A stretch of 64,000 nt of DNA. It comes from Atriophallophorus winterbourni (lineage: Eukaryota > Platyhelminthes > Trematoda > Plagiorchiida > Microphallidae). Shown piece by piece: positions 36,801-47,253 of the stretch. A program made the translations under genes and the position numbers. Each line of letters starts with the position of its first letter. Positions within the stretch are counted from its first letter, which is position 1. A model generated the notes under the pieces. The model had not been told where the DNA came from. It saw nothing but the letters and a program-made list of their open reading frames with translations, and did no database searches. Where the stretch lies: positions 1 through 64,000 of the forward strand of contig JACCGJ010015052.1 in the NCBI GenBank assembly GCA_013407085.1, in the 5' to 3' direction.

Positions 36801-37968
36801 CCGCCGGCGCGCAACTGACGCTGATCGACCGAGTAGTGTTCATTGAGGTAAGTGCTGCGAAAGATTGTCACCCCAATTCGGACTGTTTGGTCATTTTGAA
36901 AGCTGCGGAGCACGAAACCATCACTCGCTTGTCATGTAATCTATGATCGGTATCGACCGAAGGAGGCCAACGGCCATCATTCCACTTCAATTACTGTTGC
37001 ATTCGTTACGTATTTGGATTACATTGTTGAGCGCTTTTCTTATATAGGTATCGCAGCATAAACGCTCGCAACTAAAATTCAACAGCAGATACCACAAAAA
37101 CATGCGAAAATATTTTGGACAAACCGGTTGGCTAAAGAAGTAAGACGCACATATATTTTGGAAATTCTGTTTTTCATTGGAATAAGCTCGTGCAATGAAA
37201 AACTGCAACTACGCGCATCATTCGTCGCTAACGATATACTTAGAGGAGCAGTGATCGGTATAAAGAAATTACGTTTGGCAAAATTTCCAGAAATGCTTTT
37301 AGCCATCATTTAGCCTTGTAGCACTAGAGCCTCAGCCAATTTTCTTAGCTCATTCTAAAACACGTTCGATAACCATCAAGGTTCCACAATGTTCAGCTAC
37401 AAGGATGTGGTTGTTTTGTGAACAATGGGCATTAAGTGCTTAAATAAGTCGCAAAAATATTATACACGCAATGTTACATCAATATGATGCCGACTTTGAT
37501 GATAATAGAAATATAATTTGTACCAAATTATTATCTGTTAACATTCTACTATGTAATTTTTATGATGTTGAAAAATGAAAAATGTCAAAAAAATTTAATG
37601 CCTAAAGGCTTACCCATTTTATTTGATTGAGCAATGTATTGCATGATAGCGTGGGACTGTGTCAGGTGTACATCAGCGTCTTTGTAATAAGGTAACTTTA
37701 TTGAAATATTAAAAAGTAACAATTACGTTGGGAAAATCCAGATTCATATTAAATTTTTTGGTTAACCATGAATCTTTATTGAAATCGGGAGCTGGAAATT
37801 TAGAAAAAGAAAAAAGATTTCACCTGGTCCTGTTTCATACATTTCGTCCTTATATGAAATGTTCAGATATTCAAGCAGTAGTCTAATCGGCTGGGCCAAC
37901 TAAAGCGTTAAAAAGTTGTATGATTGACATACGCCCTTAATTTTCCAATAACCCAAAACTGCGGACAT
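30739..37968 (-). CDS. GST: Mu-class glutathione S-transferase gene, seven exons placed
   Basis: Exons on the minus strand: 37968-37933, 37899-37824, 37791-37727, 37695-37614, 35679-35579, 34524-34429, 30849-30739. All junctions are GT/AG and all phases match, giving 189 codons. The enzyme joins glutathione to electrophiles in the cytosol; in trematodes these are major detoxification proteins. The N-terminal thioredoxin-like domain starts MSAVLGYWKIKG with the catalytic Tyr of GYW, then AQPIRLLLEYL, LDFPNLPYY and the glutathione-binding LTQSHAIMQYIA. The helical domain has IRWSMVSVFYNPDF, EKLKPGFLQNLPKGL, WISGDKIDYPDF and CLDNFPNL, matching mu-class order without gaps. The last 25-30 residues are not placed; a weak candidate lies at 26.6-26.9 kb. 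Introns 4 to 6 hold LINE and repeat copies. Confidence 0.95.
31240..31330 (+). repeat. Family N repeat, copy 2
   Basis: Same block as at 30,385, here with GGATACTGAACTTGTAGAAG and GGATGGGGTGCCTACACCTC. It lies in GST intron 6. Confidence 0.55.
31410..31495 (+). repeat. Family N repeat, copy 3
   Basis: A more diverged copy (AAATTTGTAGAAGGGTTAGC, ATACTGGGATAAGCTGCCTA) less than 100 bases after copy 2. Confidence 0.5.
32560..32827 (+). mobile_element. Family M repeat with (CATA)n tail
   Basis: Contains CTAGGCCTGGACAACC, CAGTCTCTGACT, GCGGCACTTTGCCTG and CTTGTGATCTCATAC, then runs into a (CATA)n array at 32,759-32,827. This fixes the 3' end and the orientation of a short retroposon found about eleven more times in the window: plus at 33,764-34,012, 34,800-35,022, 45,728-45,775 and 60,585-60,830; minus near 31,060-31,140 and at 35,795-35,972, 54,910-55,095, 61,018-61,230, 61,231-61,410, 62,565-62,620 and 63,415-63,515. 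Confidence 0.7.
32759..32827. repeat. (CATA)n microsatellite
   Basis: About 17 uninterrupted units directly following the 3' end of a family M repeat. Confidence 0.98.
33255..33690 (+). mobile_element. Family A LINE 3' fragment
   Basis: Reads NRKLKVKIVWNACVLNT (compare NRKLTVKSKMMVYSACVLNA in the first copy), then NGRLPKD, LGRPRPWYNEAHKNGMKN, and ends with GACATCGACCGAAGGA near 33,680. Lies in GST intron 6. Confidence 0.7.
33764..34012 (+). mobile_element. Family M repeat, nearly full copy
   Basis: From GGATGTGCAATCGTGCAGC through TTAGCCCACATTCAGTCTC, TGTGCGGCACTTTGCCTGGA to GGCTTGTGCTTTCATACC. About 250 bp, a good reference for the family's length. Located in GST intron 6. Confidence 0.7.
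34429..34524 (-). CDS. GST: GST exon 6
   Basis: Acceptor CACTAG, donor GTAAGC, 32 codons in phase 0. Encodes EKLKPGFLQNLPKGLQMFEN and KKHQWISGDK, the helix pair and the W-x-x-G-x-K turn typical of the mu class. Confidence 0.95.
35579..35679 (-). CDS. GST: GST exon 5
   Basis: Acceptor ACATTTCAG, donor GTAAGT. It encodes the start of the helical domain (NAKERATLAMINGAVDDIRW, then SMVSVFYNPDF). With one base carried over from exon 4 it gives exactly 34 codons. Confidence 0.95.
35795..35972 (-). mobile_element. Family M repeat, minus orientation
   Basis: The minus-oriented 3' end starts at TATGAAATCACAAGC and the element runs through GATACTGTCAGGTTGCCCAG and GCCTAGACAGG to TTACACGATTGCCC. Located in GST intron 4. 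Confidence 0.65.
36755..36973 (+). mobile_element. Family A LINE 3' end
   Basis: Matches 2,515-2,730 base by base over long runs (GCTCTTGGCT, GAACGCAGATCAC, CCGCCGGCG, GACTGTTTGG) and ends at TATCGACCGAAGGAGGCCAA. Located in GST intron 4. Confidence 0.75.
37614..37968 (-). CDS. GST: GST exons 1-4 with three introns of 31-33 nt
   Basis: The four 5' exons (36, 76, 65 and 82 nt) are separated by introns of 33, 32 and 31 nt, each with GT and AG ends. The start is the ATG at 37,968-37,966, because MSAVLGYWKIKG is the usual mu-class N-terminus. These exons encode the entire glutathione site. The next intron is 1,934 nt. Confidence 0.95.
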
Positions 37969-38144
37969 CTCGATAAAAAATACTCAATTAAATTGGCCTC
38001 CGCCAAACTTTGAAGGTCGTGTGTTTCATCATCTCGGTCTGCATGAAGACAAGGTTACTAAAAACTAGCAAGACATTCAGAATTCGGTTAAACGTATGCA
38101 ATATGCAAAACCAACGAATTTAACCGGAACGCATTACAATCAAA

Positions 38145-38850
38145 TATCACGTATTAAATTTTGTAAAATATCTACTCCAAGTAATTGTAATGTCAGGTTT
38201 AACACTGACACTTAAGTTATTCTGAATAAGTTAGAAAATTAGAATCAGAAGTGTCACCACTCAGAAACGAACTAGCGACATGTAATTCCAACTACAATTT
38301 TCTCAAACCTTTCTCGTCACTTCTCAACACTGATAAATGTATTGACCAAGATATTTTTAATCAAGCTAATAATTTTATAGAAAATGTCTACAGAAATATA
38401 TCAAAGTGAAGCTCGGTCGAAGAATGTTATCCTTTTATTTGTTGCATATAATTAGCCTTCAAATGATTCAAAAACATATCTGTTTAACATATGGCATTCC
38501 AAAAGAATGTTTCACCAAATTTCACGTATTACATTTTGTAAAATATCTACACCAAGTAATTGTAATGTCAGGTTGGACAGTGACACTTAAGTTATTCTGA
38601 ATAAGTTAGGAAATTAGAATGCAACATGCAATTCCAAATATAATTTCCTTAAACCTCTCTTGTCACTTCTTAACATTGATAAATGTATTGACCAAGATAT
38701 TTTTAATCAAGCTAATAATTTTATAGATAATGTCTACAGAAATATGTCAAAGAGAAGAACGTTCGAAGAATATTATCCATTTAATTGTTGCATATAATTA
38801 GCCTTTAAATGATTCGAAAACATATGGCATTCCAATAGAATGTTTCACCC
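38145..38850. repeat. Tandem duplication, unit about 375 bp, upstream of GST
   Basis: Copy 1 (38,145-38,519) and copy 2 (38,520-38,850) share CACGTATTA, GTAAAATATCTAC, CCAAGTAATTGTAATGTCAG, CTTAAGTTATTCTGAATAAG and ATTGACCAAGATATTTTTAA. Copy 2 has lost about 40 bases. The duplication starts about 180 bp upstream of the GST start codon, where its promoter would lie. Confidence 0.85.
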
Positions 38851-39304
38851 TAGTCGGACTACGTTAATAGACTATTGAACAGCGGACTACAGTTTAATCA
38901 AATTTCTTAGAAAACGTTTTACGTACCATTTAATGGATAATGAAAATCATTTGAACTGAATACCACGAGTCTCGAATATGCCCATAAAACCAGATTTTAC
39001 ACAAATACAATGATGTCGAACTTAAAAATGTATTCATATAGAATTAATATCGTGCAAGAAAACGCCGGTTCTGATGATATAGTGCAGTATTACACTTCTT
39101 GGCGGGGATTAAGTTTAGCAATGATTTGGTCAACCCGTTTCAAACAATATATTGTTAAAAAAGTTTTTCCAGAAGAAAAGACTTGTTGCTGATGAAATTT
39201 ACCGCTCTGAACGAGACATATAACGGATCGTTTAGGCACCAATGTTTTCCTGCGATCGCAAACTTACTTTTGCCCAAAAGAAAATGTACTGAAGTACGTA
39301 GCCA

Positions 39305-39673
39305 TCAATTACGCGAATGAAACATGATTAAACGATTGAATTTCTCTGGCGTCATGAGAGCTGCACACATGAAAGCCTTCCCAACCATACTGTGGCCAAC
39401 GAGACAAACATCGGGTAGCTTTAAATCATCAACGATACGAATTAAATCCTCTGCCATTGAGACGAATCTCATATACGTTGACCGAGGGCTTCGACCATGA
39501 TTACGCAAATCGACTGCACAGACCGTGCCACATCGCAGCTTGTTTAACGCACGCGAAATATTTTGCCAATTTTGTTTGGATCCAGATAATCCATGACTTA
39601 TAAGCAGGCTTCTTTTAATCAAGGGATCAACCGAGCGGAACAACGAATGTGCCAGTGGTAAGCCAGAGGACAT
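39305..39673 (-). CDS. ABHD11: ABHD11-like alpha/beta hydrolase, N-terminal half only
   Basis: The 122-residue frame has the family's motifs in order: oxyanion loop HGLSGSKQNW at residues 27-36, AVDLRNHGRSPRS at 53-65, and nucleophile elbow VGHSMVGKAF from residue 92, with Ser95 as nucleophile. ABHD11 proteins are mitochondrial serine hydrolases of about 300 residues. Here the acid and histidine of the triad are missing, because the frame stops shortly after PEKFNRLI. The elbow reads G-H-S-M-V where G-H-S-M-G is standard. The start ATG at 39,673 is preferred because it precedes the conserved part closely. No later exon fits into the 1.3 kb before the GST start, so this is a truncated gene, a pseudogene, or a gene whose remaining exons lie elsewhere. 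Confidence 0.6.
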   Translation of the reverse strand: MSSGLPLAHSLFRSVDPLIKRSLLISHGLSGSKQNWQNISRALNKLRCGTVCAVDLRNHGRSPRSTYMRFVSMAEDLIRIVDDLKLPDVCLVGHSMVGKAFMCAALMTPEKFNRLIMFHSRN

Positions 39674-40679
39674 GGCAATGAACAACTCCGTTCAGAATCC
39701 TATAAGCATGCACTAATACACGGCAGAGATCTCATTGCTAGGCATTGCCAAATGTGTGAAGGGCACAATGGCATTGCACACGTATTTTTCAGCCATGCGA
39801 GTACGCTTTTGGATTCTTCAAGGTGGTGCTTATGTAATGTGATTAACCGGTTAGTGTTTTCGTGCCACGGATATGCAGTTTAGAAATACCAGCAGTTAAT
39901 AACCCCGTTGCCAACTAGCAGTATAGACCATCGCTCATACCCTTTCTTGCATATAATAATTGATTACTTTGGCCCATTCTTTGTAAAACGTTTAAAAGTA
40001 CAGATAACCGATACCGTTTGTTATTTAGTTGCTTGCAAACCAGAGCAGTACACTTAGAGTTGGCTCATTCGTCTTCAACGGAAACATTCATTATGGTATT
40101 GTAAGGTTCAAAGTAGTTTGAAATTCTTCTTTTCCCTTCAACATTTCTTTTATTTTGAACCCAGTTACAAAACCTGAATTTTGTGAAATAGATTTTACTT
40201 GTGTTTAATTTTCCTACAGTATTTTGATATAAAACCTTTCTTTTTGTAATCACTTCTGTTATTGTAAATCTTTTCTTTACACGACTTCGGTCAAATGTTT
40301 GTTTTAATTTATTGTTTCTGCCATTGTCGGTCATTGTTGCGGAATTTGATTGCCATTTTGGGCTTCAGTATTTTGCTTGAATTTGGACGCTATTTTGAGT
40401 GTCATTTTTGATTGTCACAGAAAGTTTGGACGACATTTTGGTACATCGATTCTTCTTATTTTTATATCAGGTCGTCTTTTGTTTGAATTGAATTTGATTC
40501 TGGAGTATTTGGCTCCATTGTTGCTGTGACGTTCCTATACAATTAAGGTTTGTATAGTTATTTTTGTTGTAATTGTTGTTAATTACAGTACCGTAGAATA
40601 TCCCAGTCGTTGTTTTGAATTTATCGAAATAAGAAGCGGGTGGACTACGCGTAACTCACGTCACAGATAATACAGTACT

Positions 40680-41471
40680 TAATACAATACAGGTATTATT
40701 ACGATTTATTGGGCGACGCGGAATACATACAGATATCTGCAGTGACGATGGAAGAAATTCCTTTGGTGCCCTGAGAGAGCTTCGAGAATACTTCGTGAAA
40801 TTAGATGAGCATAAAATAAACAGTAACATCTCCAACCTCCGTATGCAAGTCATCGTGGTGGTGTTTGGGTGTGGTGTTAGAGGGATCCTGTTTGAGTTGT
40901 CATTGGAGCAAGTTATCTCAGATGAGGTGCTGAACACTCTGATGGTCGAGGCCGAGCGTATACTGAACAAACGTCCATTATTCCATGCCAAATTAGATAA
41001 CGCGGAAGCTGTAGTTTTGACACCTACCCACCTATTATTTTTACTGAAAAATGTGTACGTACCCGTTTCTGTTTCTCAAAATTATCTTCGAGAATGGAAG
41101 CAAGCCTCTTATGTGGCTGATGATTTTTGACGTAAATGGCTGCAAGAATATTCATCTACACTCCATACCCGCCAAAATTTGTTTCGTAGGCCTTTGAACT
41201 TTAAGGTTGGAGTTATAGTTCTCGTAGTGAACATTGCAACAACTCATGTATCTAGGCCCTTATGTAGAGTAACCGAACGCTTCAAGTCGAAAGATATGTT
41301 AGTGAGCAAGGTTCGTGTGCAATCGAGAGGGTTAGTGATTCAGTGGGATATTCGTCAACTTTGTGTTCGGGAAGCCGATTCGAATAAAACGGATGAAAAT
41401 ACAACGATTCCATTGAACTCAGATGCAGTTCCCAAAACTGGCTTTGTCACGAAAATAGACAAGGCCAGCTA
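40680..41471 (+). mobile_element. BEL/Pao-type LTR retrotransposon, integrase C-terminal end
   Basis: Three frames form the end of a BEL/Pao pol. At about 40,690-40,790 the integrase core reads LLRFIGRRGIHTDICSDDGR and FGALRELREYF. At 40,870-41,130 the linker reads LSLEQVISDEVLNTLMVEAE, RILNKRPL, LTPTHLLFLL and WKQASYVADDF. From 41,131, after a TGA, it reads RKWLQEYSSTLHTRQN and LNFKVGVIVLVVN, the terminal domain shared by this superfamily. The N-terminal pol and gag are absent. Confidence 0.8.
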
Positions 41472-41759
41472 GATAGATGGTGATAAGACATGGGAAACGT
41501 CTAGGTTCTAACCAATCTGGCTGAAGAGACCGGTGGTTTTTGTCACATATGTGTGACATGAAAATCGTCTTGTGCATTGTGACATTATCTCACTTTGTTT
41601 CCCAGTAATAACGCCTGATTGTCGATATACATGTTGAAACTAAATAAGCAGCAATTGTGTAAATAAATAGGGTATAACCACAGCATGTACGCCGCCAGCC
41701 TTTGAGAAATCCGGCGCGGATTTCAGAGGCGGTGTAGGATGAACATTTGAATTTAATTT

Positions 41760-43340
41760 ACGAACATCTAATTGTTTAAATCTAATGCTATTTTTGTATA
41801 CTCTTACCATTTTTGTTTTACTGAACTACTTGAGGTAGTTTGTTTTCGAGTCATGTTTTGTGTTGTTTATTTGGCCGTTCCCGCGCTCTTTGAAGTTGTG
41901 ATCCCTTGATTTCATTGTAACTGATGCACATTGGTTTTTTTGGATTCAGTGCGAAGTGGAATAATTGAAGTTTGCTATGTTTATTTATTAAATATTTTGC
42001 TTCAATAGTACCGTACGAATCGCACTATTTTCTTGTCATTATTTCAATGGGCTTGGACGCCTAAATTAACAGTTGGATAAACACATTGGTGTTTATATCT
42101 TTACTGAATTCTTTGACATTGTTATCGATTTTCTCCATACGGTTTTGTCGGTTACACTAACTCTAATAATCAGCAAAGCACAACACCGAATCCTGAGAAT
42201 CATGGTATGTGTGAAACACAACTTTTACCCCTACGTTTGCCATACTTAGCTAAATTTAGACAAACACATTCTGAGATGCAGTAATCAGAAAACCTAACCG
42301 ATACTTTTTGAAGATAAGTAATATTATAGGAGGTTCACCTAGTCTCGGTAACCATATAAAAACTTGTCTTCGTTTCCTAAAGTATAACCATATCAGCAAA
42401 CGTTTCGCCGTTTACTATCACCTCCTATAAATTTTTGTAATATTAAACCGTATTATAATTTAGAGTTCATTACACGATATCCCTCCTTGTATCTTAATCC
42501 ACTTTAGTCATGATATATCATTTTTTAGAAACATATGAATTGAATCGTAAGCCTAAAAAATGGTCCAATGCACCCATCCCAAATCCTTCACCCTCCGGCA
42601 TATGTATTGTTCGTTTAATCGTTATGAACGCTAGTTTAATGTTACCTGAAATCCGAATAGTAAAATCTTACCTTATTTCTTAGTCCATATGTACATTATT
42701 CCTATGAGGGAATCCTGGACTCGTGTTGATCAAACCGACTATAAATCCATAATACTTAACGTAAAGACATTTTTGGAAAACCCTACTCTATAACGACGTG
42801 ATGGTTGCCTTAATTATGTGCATTCCATTGGTTAAGCTAATAGCATAACTTATTTCAACTTAAAAGATTCAATATGGATGAAACTATCTATACTAGATCT
42901 CTTAGTAGATTGCATCAATTACTTACCAGCTTAAACGACATCTAATCTAGATATAATCAATCAAGCTTTGATAGAAACTTCTTTACATCGTGCACGCCAT
43001 AAAATAGAGCCGGTGAATTCAACGTTCCTAATTTAACCTGGCACAAACACATTTAAATAAGCTCTCATACACCTTTTATGAAAACGCTTGACACACTTGG
43101 TTACAAACAATTTATTGATTGACAGATAAAAAAGGCAACATTTTTGACCCAGTCTTCACCTTGAATATAGATCCAAATAACTCACTAATATTGTCTGTTT
43201 TCTTTTAGGATGATCATGGAAATTAACTTTTTATCTAACATGCGATTAGAAACTTACTAAAGAGACCATGACAGTTTGCTGGTACATAGAATAAAAGCAA
43301 CTTTTAATACTTATAATGATAGGAGGATGGATCCAAATTA
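41760..43340. other. Intergenic, nothing recognised
   Basis: AT-rich; may contain the decayed LTR of the BEL/Pao element at its left edge, but no second LTR was found to compare. No exon or RNA gene was seen. Confidence 0.35.
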
Positions 43341-43358
43341 TTCCTTTCCATTGATTCT

Positions 43359-45122
43359 TTAACTATATATTATACATTCAATTTGAAAATTATAGAGTTG
43401 CTGGATTGATCTATTAGTCCTGAAAAGCGCATGACGGGTTTTGAGCAGCTTTAGAGTTGTATTGACTGGTCCTGGAGATTTCATTATGTTTAATTTTCGT
43501 AAGACCTGCGCTACCAATATTGGAGTAATCATTACATCACTCAAGGTTGGTCGGTCAAGACGAATGATTGGTTTCTGATCAGGCTCCGTGGATATCGGTG
43601 CAAAATCTCCGGCATAAAAGTCTGCTAACAGGTTGGCGGTCTGATTAATGGATACAGTCAGCCAAACAAAGTTTTTGGGGCAAAGTCTCGTAACTTAATA
43701 TTTGTTATTTCATTTTTGAGTCTATATAAAAGCTCCGGATTCTGGTGCATATGAGAAATCAATAGCGATTGGAAAGCTTGTTTATCATCTAGAATTAAGC
43801 TGATAAATTTCTTTCGCAGTCATGTAAATTGTACCCAAGAATCAGCTGTGTTGGTAGCCGTGTGAAATTTCCATGCTATTGCCCTTTATTTCATTCCATT
43901 TTTAGTCCTGCTTCGTAGTAAAAATTATTACGTTGAGAGGTTTTCTTCAAAACACACATTCAATGTTTCTCAAACATAGATTCCATGTGACGTAAGAGAG
44001 AGCGCCAGTGACTATCCAGATCGTAGTAGTCCAGTTGTGCGAAACTAGTGCTTTGTAACTCGGCACACAGAGCACGGTTGTTCACCTTTCTGATGAATTT
44101 CGTTCTGTCACTGTTTCGCCTAGCGCTACAAACGTATTGGAATTCTAGGAAAACGTGATCACTTCGTCCGATTGGCGGTTCATATATGATATTCTCTACA
44201 GCTGTGTGATCTGATGTAAGTATTGATTCCAAGGTAGACGGCTGGTCTGATCATCTACACACCCTTGGTTCCCATATTCTTGAAAGCACTGACAAGGAGA
44301 AAGACTTGGGTGTGTGGGTGAGCAGCACGTTGAAACCGTCGCATAACGCCACTGCTGTCTATGAAAAGACGTCGCGAGTACTGCTACTGCTAAAAGGCGT
44401 GTTCGGGAGTTTCACTAAGCAAACCGTTCATCGAATAATTAATACGTACTTGAGGCCAACCATGGAGTATGCGGTTCAGGTTTGGTCACTTTGGCTACAG
44501 AAGGACATGAGCCTCTTGCATAGAATATATCATCGGACTACCAAGCTCGTACGCGGTTTGAAGCACAAACAATACGAAGATCGTATTGCAAGTCTCAATC
44601 TATTCGACTTTCGCTACCGCCGTCTTAGAGGTGATTTGATACTTATGTTCAATATACTGCATACCCCCAACCATCCCCTAAATCAACTATTCACGCGACT
44701 ACCACGCAGAACCAGCCGGAGTCACGACTATACAGTACATATTCCTGACTCGAGACTAAACTGTCGAAGGTACTTTTATTCTGTACGTGTATGCTTTACC
44801 TGGAACTGCCTACCTTGTAATGTTGCACATTCACCCAACTTGGATATATTCAAATCGAATTTGGACAATTTCATGTTGACCAATCCAAACATTGAAACAA
44901 TATATTCTGCATCATAAAGCTTTGAACCAATGCATCCAAGTAAACTATACATATTTACCCTATCAAACCGGTTGAAAACAATTTCTGCTCTATGTATTTT
45001 ACGTGATTCCTGAACTAATCAGTAGGCAAACAAACCCCGTTTTACTACCTATGTTATTTGTAATTCGCATATTATTCTGTGGTTTTTGTAAAGCTATGTG
45101 CTTTTTAGACCATTGAATTGAA
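43359..45122. mobile_element. Family B LINE with inverted 5' part (twin-priming structure)
   Basis: The minus strand from 44,232 encodes the end of the endonuclease (ILTSDHTAVENIIYEPPIGR, SDHVFLEFQYVC) and the linker, reaching the RT entrance at about 43,540-43,440 (LRKLNIMKSPGPVNTTLKLL). From about 44,241 the plus strand encodes the C-terminus in one long open frame (44,306-44,917: GVWVSSTLKPS, MEYAVQVWSLWLQKDMSLL, HRIYHRTTKLVRGL, SRLNCRRYFYSVRVCF) and a 3' end GACCATTGAATTGAATTGAA. The RT core is missing at the junction. The 203-codon open frame suggests a fairly recent insertion. Confidence 0.8.
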
Positions 45123-45250
45123 TTGAATTGAAACTGTTCATCCGATCTGTGTGATTTTTGGATAATAATCTTAAAGTTTGCTATGACGGATCTATTCTTA
45201 CAAGATTTACCCATCGACGTTGTTCGTTCTTTTTGTGTGCACAAACAGTG
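44999..45250 (-). repeat. Repeat shared with 49.1 kb, conserved frame
   Basis: The minus strand reads CTQKERTTSMGKSCKNRSVI and IIQKSHRSDEQF. At 49,147-49,260 (plus) the same segment reads HTKNDTSQMDNSCMSRSVVS and IQNSHRSDEKY. Both sit next to family B LINE pieces, so this is probably an untranslated or ORF1-linked part of that family. Confidence 0.5.
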
Positions 45251-46093
45251 GATTTCCTGTTGTCTGTACGTTTATTTGCATCGCATTTGTTTTTTTACTG
45301 TCAGTACAGCGAAATTGTGTTTACTTCGGTTGAAATGGGCAATCAATTTCATCTCATCAACCTCAACGGAGACTAAATATTAACTACTAAATTGGGTACA
45401 GAAATATTCACTGACTTCGTCACTAAATGCCAAGCCCACGCAATAAAACATGAACCGAACTCAATCGTATTTATTTTTCTTGCATTGATATGTATTATTG
45501 GTTGACCATGTAGATTGAAAATATGCAATCCTAATATTCCCTTTGTAACTACACTATCGGGCCAGAAATATGCCAATCAATTGCTAAAACTAGCTGCTGT
45601 TCGCGAAACATGTGTGGTCCGCGAAAATATAGCGAGCAGTACAGTCAAACCGGTCACCTGTCGGAACTGCTCATATAATTATCACTTTTAGCAGTATCGC
45701 AATAAGTAACCCAGACTCTAACTATCCACATCGGCACTTTGCCTGGATCAGGCTTGTGCTTTCATACCATATATCAGCAAACATGGTCTCAGAGTATTGA
45801 AAACTAAATGATTGAGTAAAGCAATCCACTTAATAACAAAGACTGCACATGATATACAATAAAAGCCTTCAGACATTCGAAATTTCAATAAGTAATAACG
45901 TGCAATGTATAGTGTAACATGTATGCATCTAGCATTGACAGAAAATGCTCTAATTGCGGATCGAATGATTATTTTCGATATAGTTCTGAATGATACAGAG
46001 CACAAAGGAGGAGCTTTACAATGGCTGTGTAATAGTTAAAACACTCGAATGTCTGCATACTTGATTTCACCAATAGATTGTTTCCTTTTTCAG

Positions 46094-46197
46094 CACAGCT
46101 CTATTATGTTTCTATGTTGCTGTACCTCGATTCGTTAACCAATGAAAATTTTCTAGAGGATCCGAATTTCTCCAGCCCACGATCCTCATGGATCAAG
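46094..46197 (+). CDS. Possible exon of an unknown membrane protein (1 of 2)
   Basis: Strong acceptor (TTTCCTTTTTCAG) and donor AAG/GTTCGT enclose an open frame QLYYVSMLLYLDSLTNENFL, EDPNFSSPRSSWIK. It ends in phase 0, which fits the start of the candidate exon at 49,753. Family not recognised. The only support is splice signals, composition and phase. Confidence 0.4.
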
Positions 46198-46469
46198 GTT
46201 CGTTCATTCATTAGAATAACTCTCACAGTGTGTTTGGCGCATTATTTTAAGCTAAATTCAATTACTCACGTTGACGGTTTGAATTTAGCCGAAATAAGTT
46301 GGACATAATGCGTAGAATAATTACAGTATATATACTTTGACTTCCCGTGATTGTGACACTATGTGGATTTTATCGGAAAAATGATACAGCTACATCAATC
46401 GAAAAGGATCCATCATCCACACACTCGCACCATTATTTGATTCAATCAGCATTTTTTACTTCTAGCCAG

Positions 46470-46920
46470 AAGGCAGTGAAACAAGCCTTATAAAGAAAGG
46501 ATAGCTCGACTGAATCTGTTCGACTTTCCCATCCGACAAATCAGATGAGACCTTATCCTACTTTACAAAATATTCCATACCAGAAACCATACTTACAGGA
46601 TTTATTCACCCGAAGGGATATGGGAAAGTATTGGACCCATGAATATGTGCTGGTGGTACCCCAATCACACCTGAACTGTCGAAGATAATTTTATTTTGTC
46701 CGTGTCTGTTTTACTTAGAACAGTTTACCTTCAACCGCTGCTCACTCCACAAGCTTGCATGAATTTAAAGCGAAATTATTCGTTTCACGAAAACTTATAT
46801 GCTGCTTAATCTAATTCCTTATCTTGTTTATACACTTAAATTTCAATTTTTACCATCCTATGGTTGTTGTTAAGCTTGGTGCTTTTTAGGCCATTAAAAA
46901 CCTTGAATTACCAAGAAAAC
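46470..46920 (+). mobile_element. Family B LINE 3' end, decayed
   Basis: Reads RIARLNLFDFPIRQIR (compare RIASLNLFDFRYRRLRG at 44.6 kb), then frameshifted C-terminal blocks, and ends with GCTTTTTAGGCCATTAAAAACC at about 46,885. Confidence 0.65.
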
Positions 46921-47083
46921 GAACTTTAGATGAGGAGAGAAAGAGTCAAAGTTACACAATCGGCTGTTGCTTGAGTGTTTTACGATTACATAGTTCAACT
47001 ACTACTTACTGTAAACGTAACTCAATTACTATAAGTAAACGATAATCCACCAACTATCCGAAAACAGCACACACTAAGTAATT

Positions 47084-47253
47084 TTATGGGGAAGAAGGGG
47101 AAATCATGCGGTACAAAACTCGATCAACGTTCCAATCGAGTTCGAGCCAAATGACATCGACAAGCGATACATTATTAATCGAACAATATGATAAGTGACC
47201 TTGGTAATCTTGATTGAGATAACAAATTTGTTGCGACGGTGGTTGTTGTTTAT
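47084..47253 (-). CDS. Possible terminal exon, unknown protein
   Basis: The minus-strand acceptor GCATGCTTTTCAG is strong. The frame (55 codons and TAA) has protein-like composition: QICYLNQDYQGHLSYCS, VDVIWLELDWNVDRVLYRMI. A CATAAA hexamer overlaps the stop codon. No upstream partner exon was found and no family recognised. Confidence 0.3.

Noticed and set aside
40065..40334. 89-codon minus-strand frame next to the BEL/Pao end
   Set aside because: Basic and Asn-rich but without a gag or other motif; it lies opposite to the BEL/Pao element.
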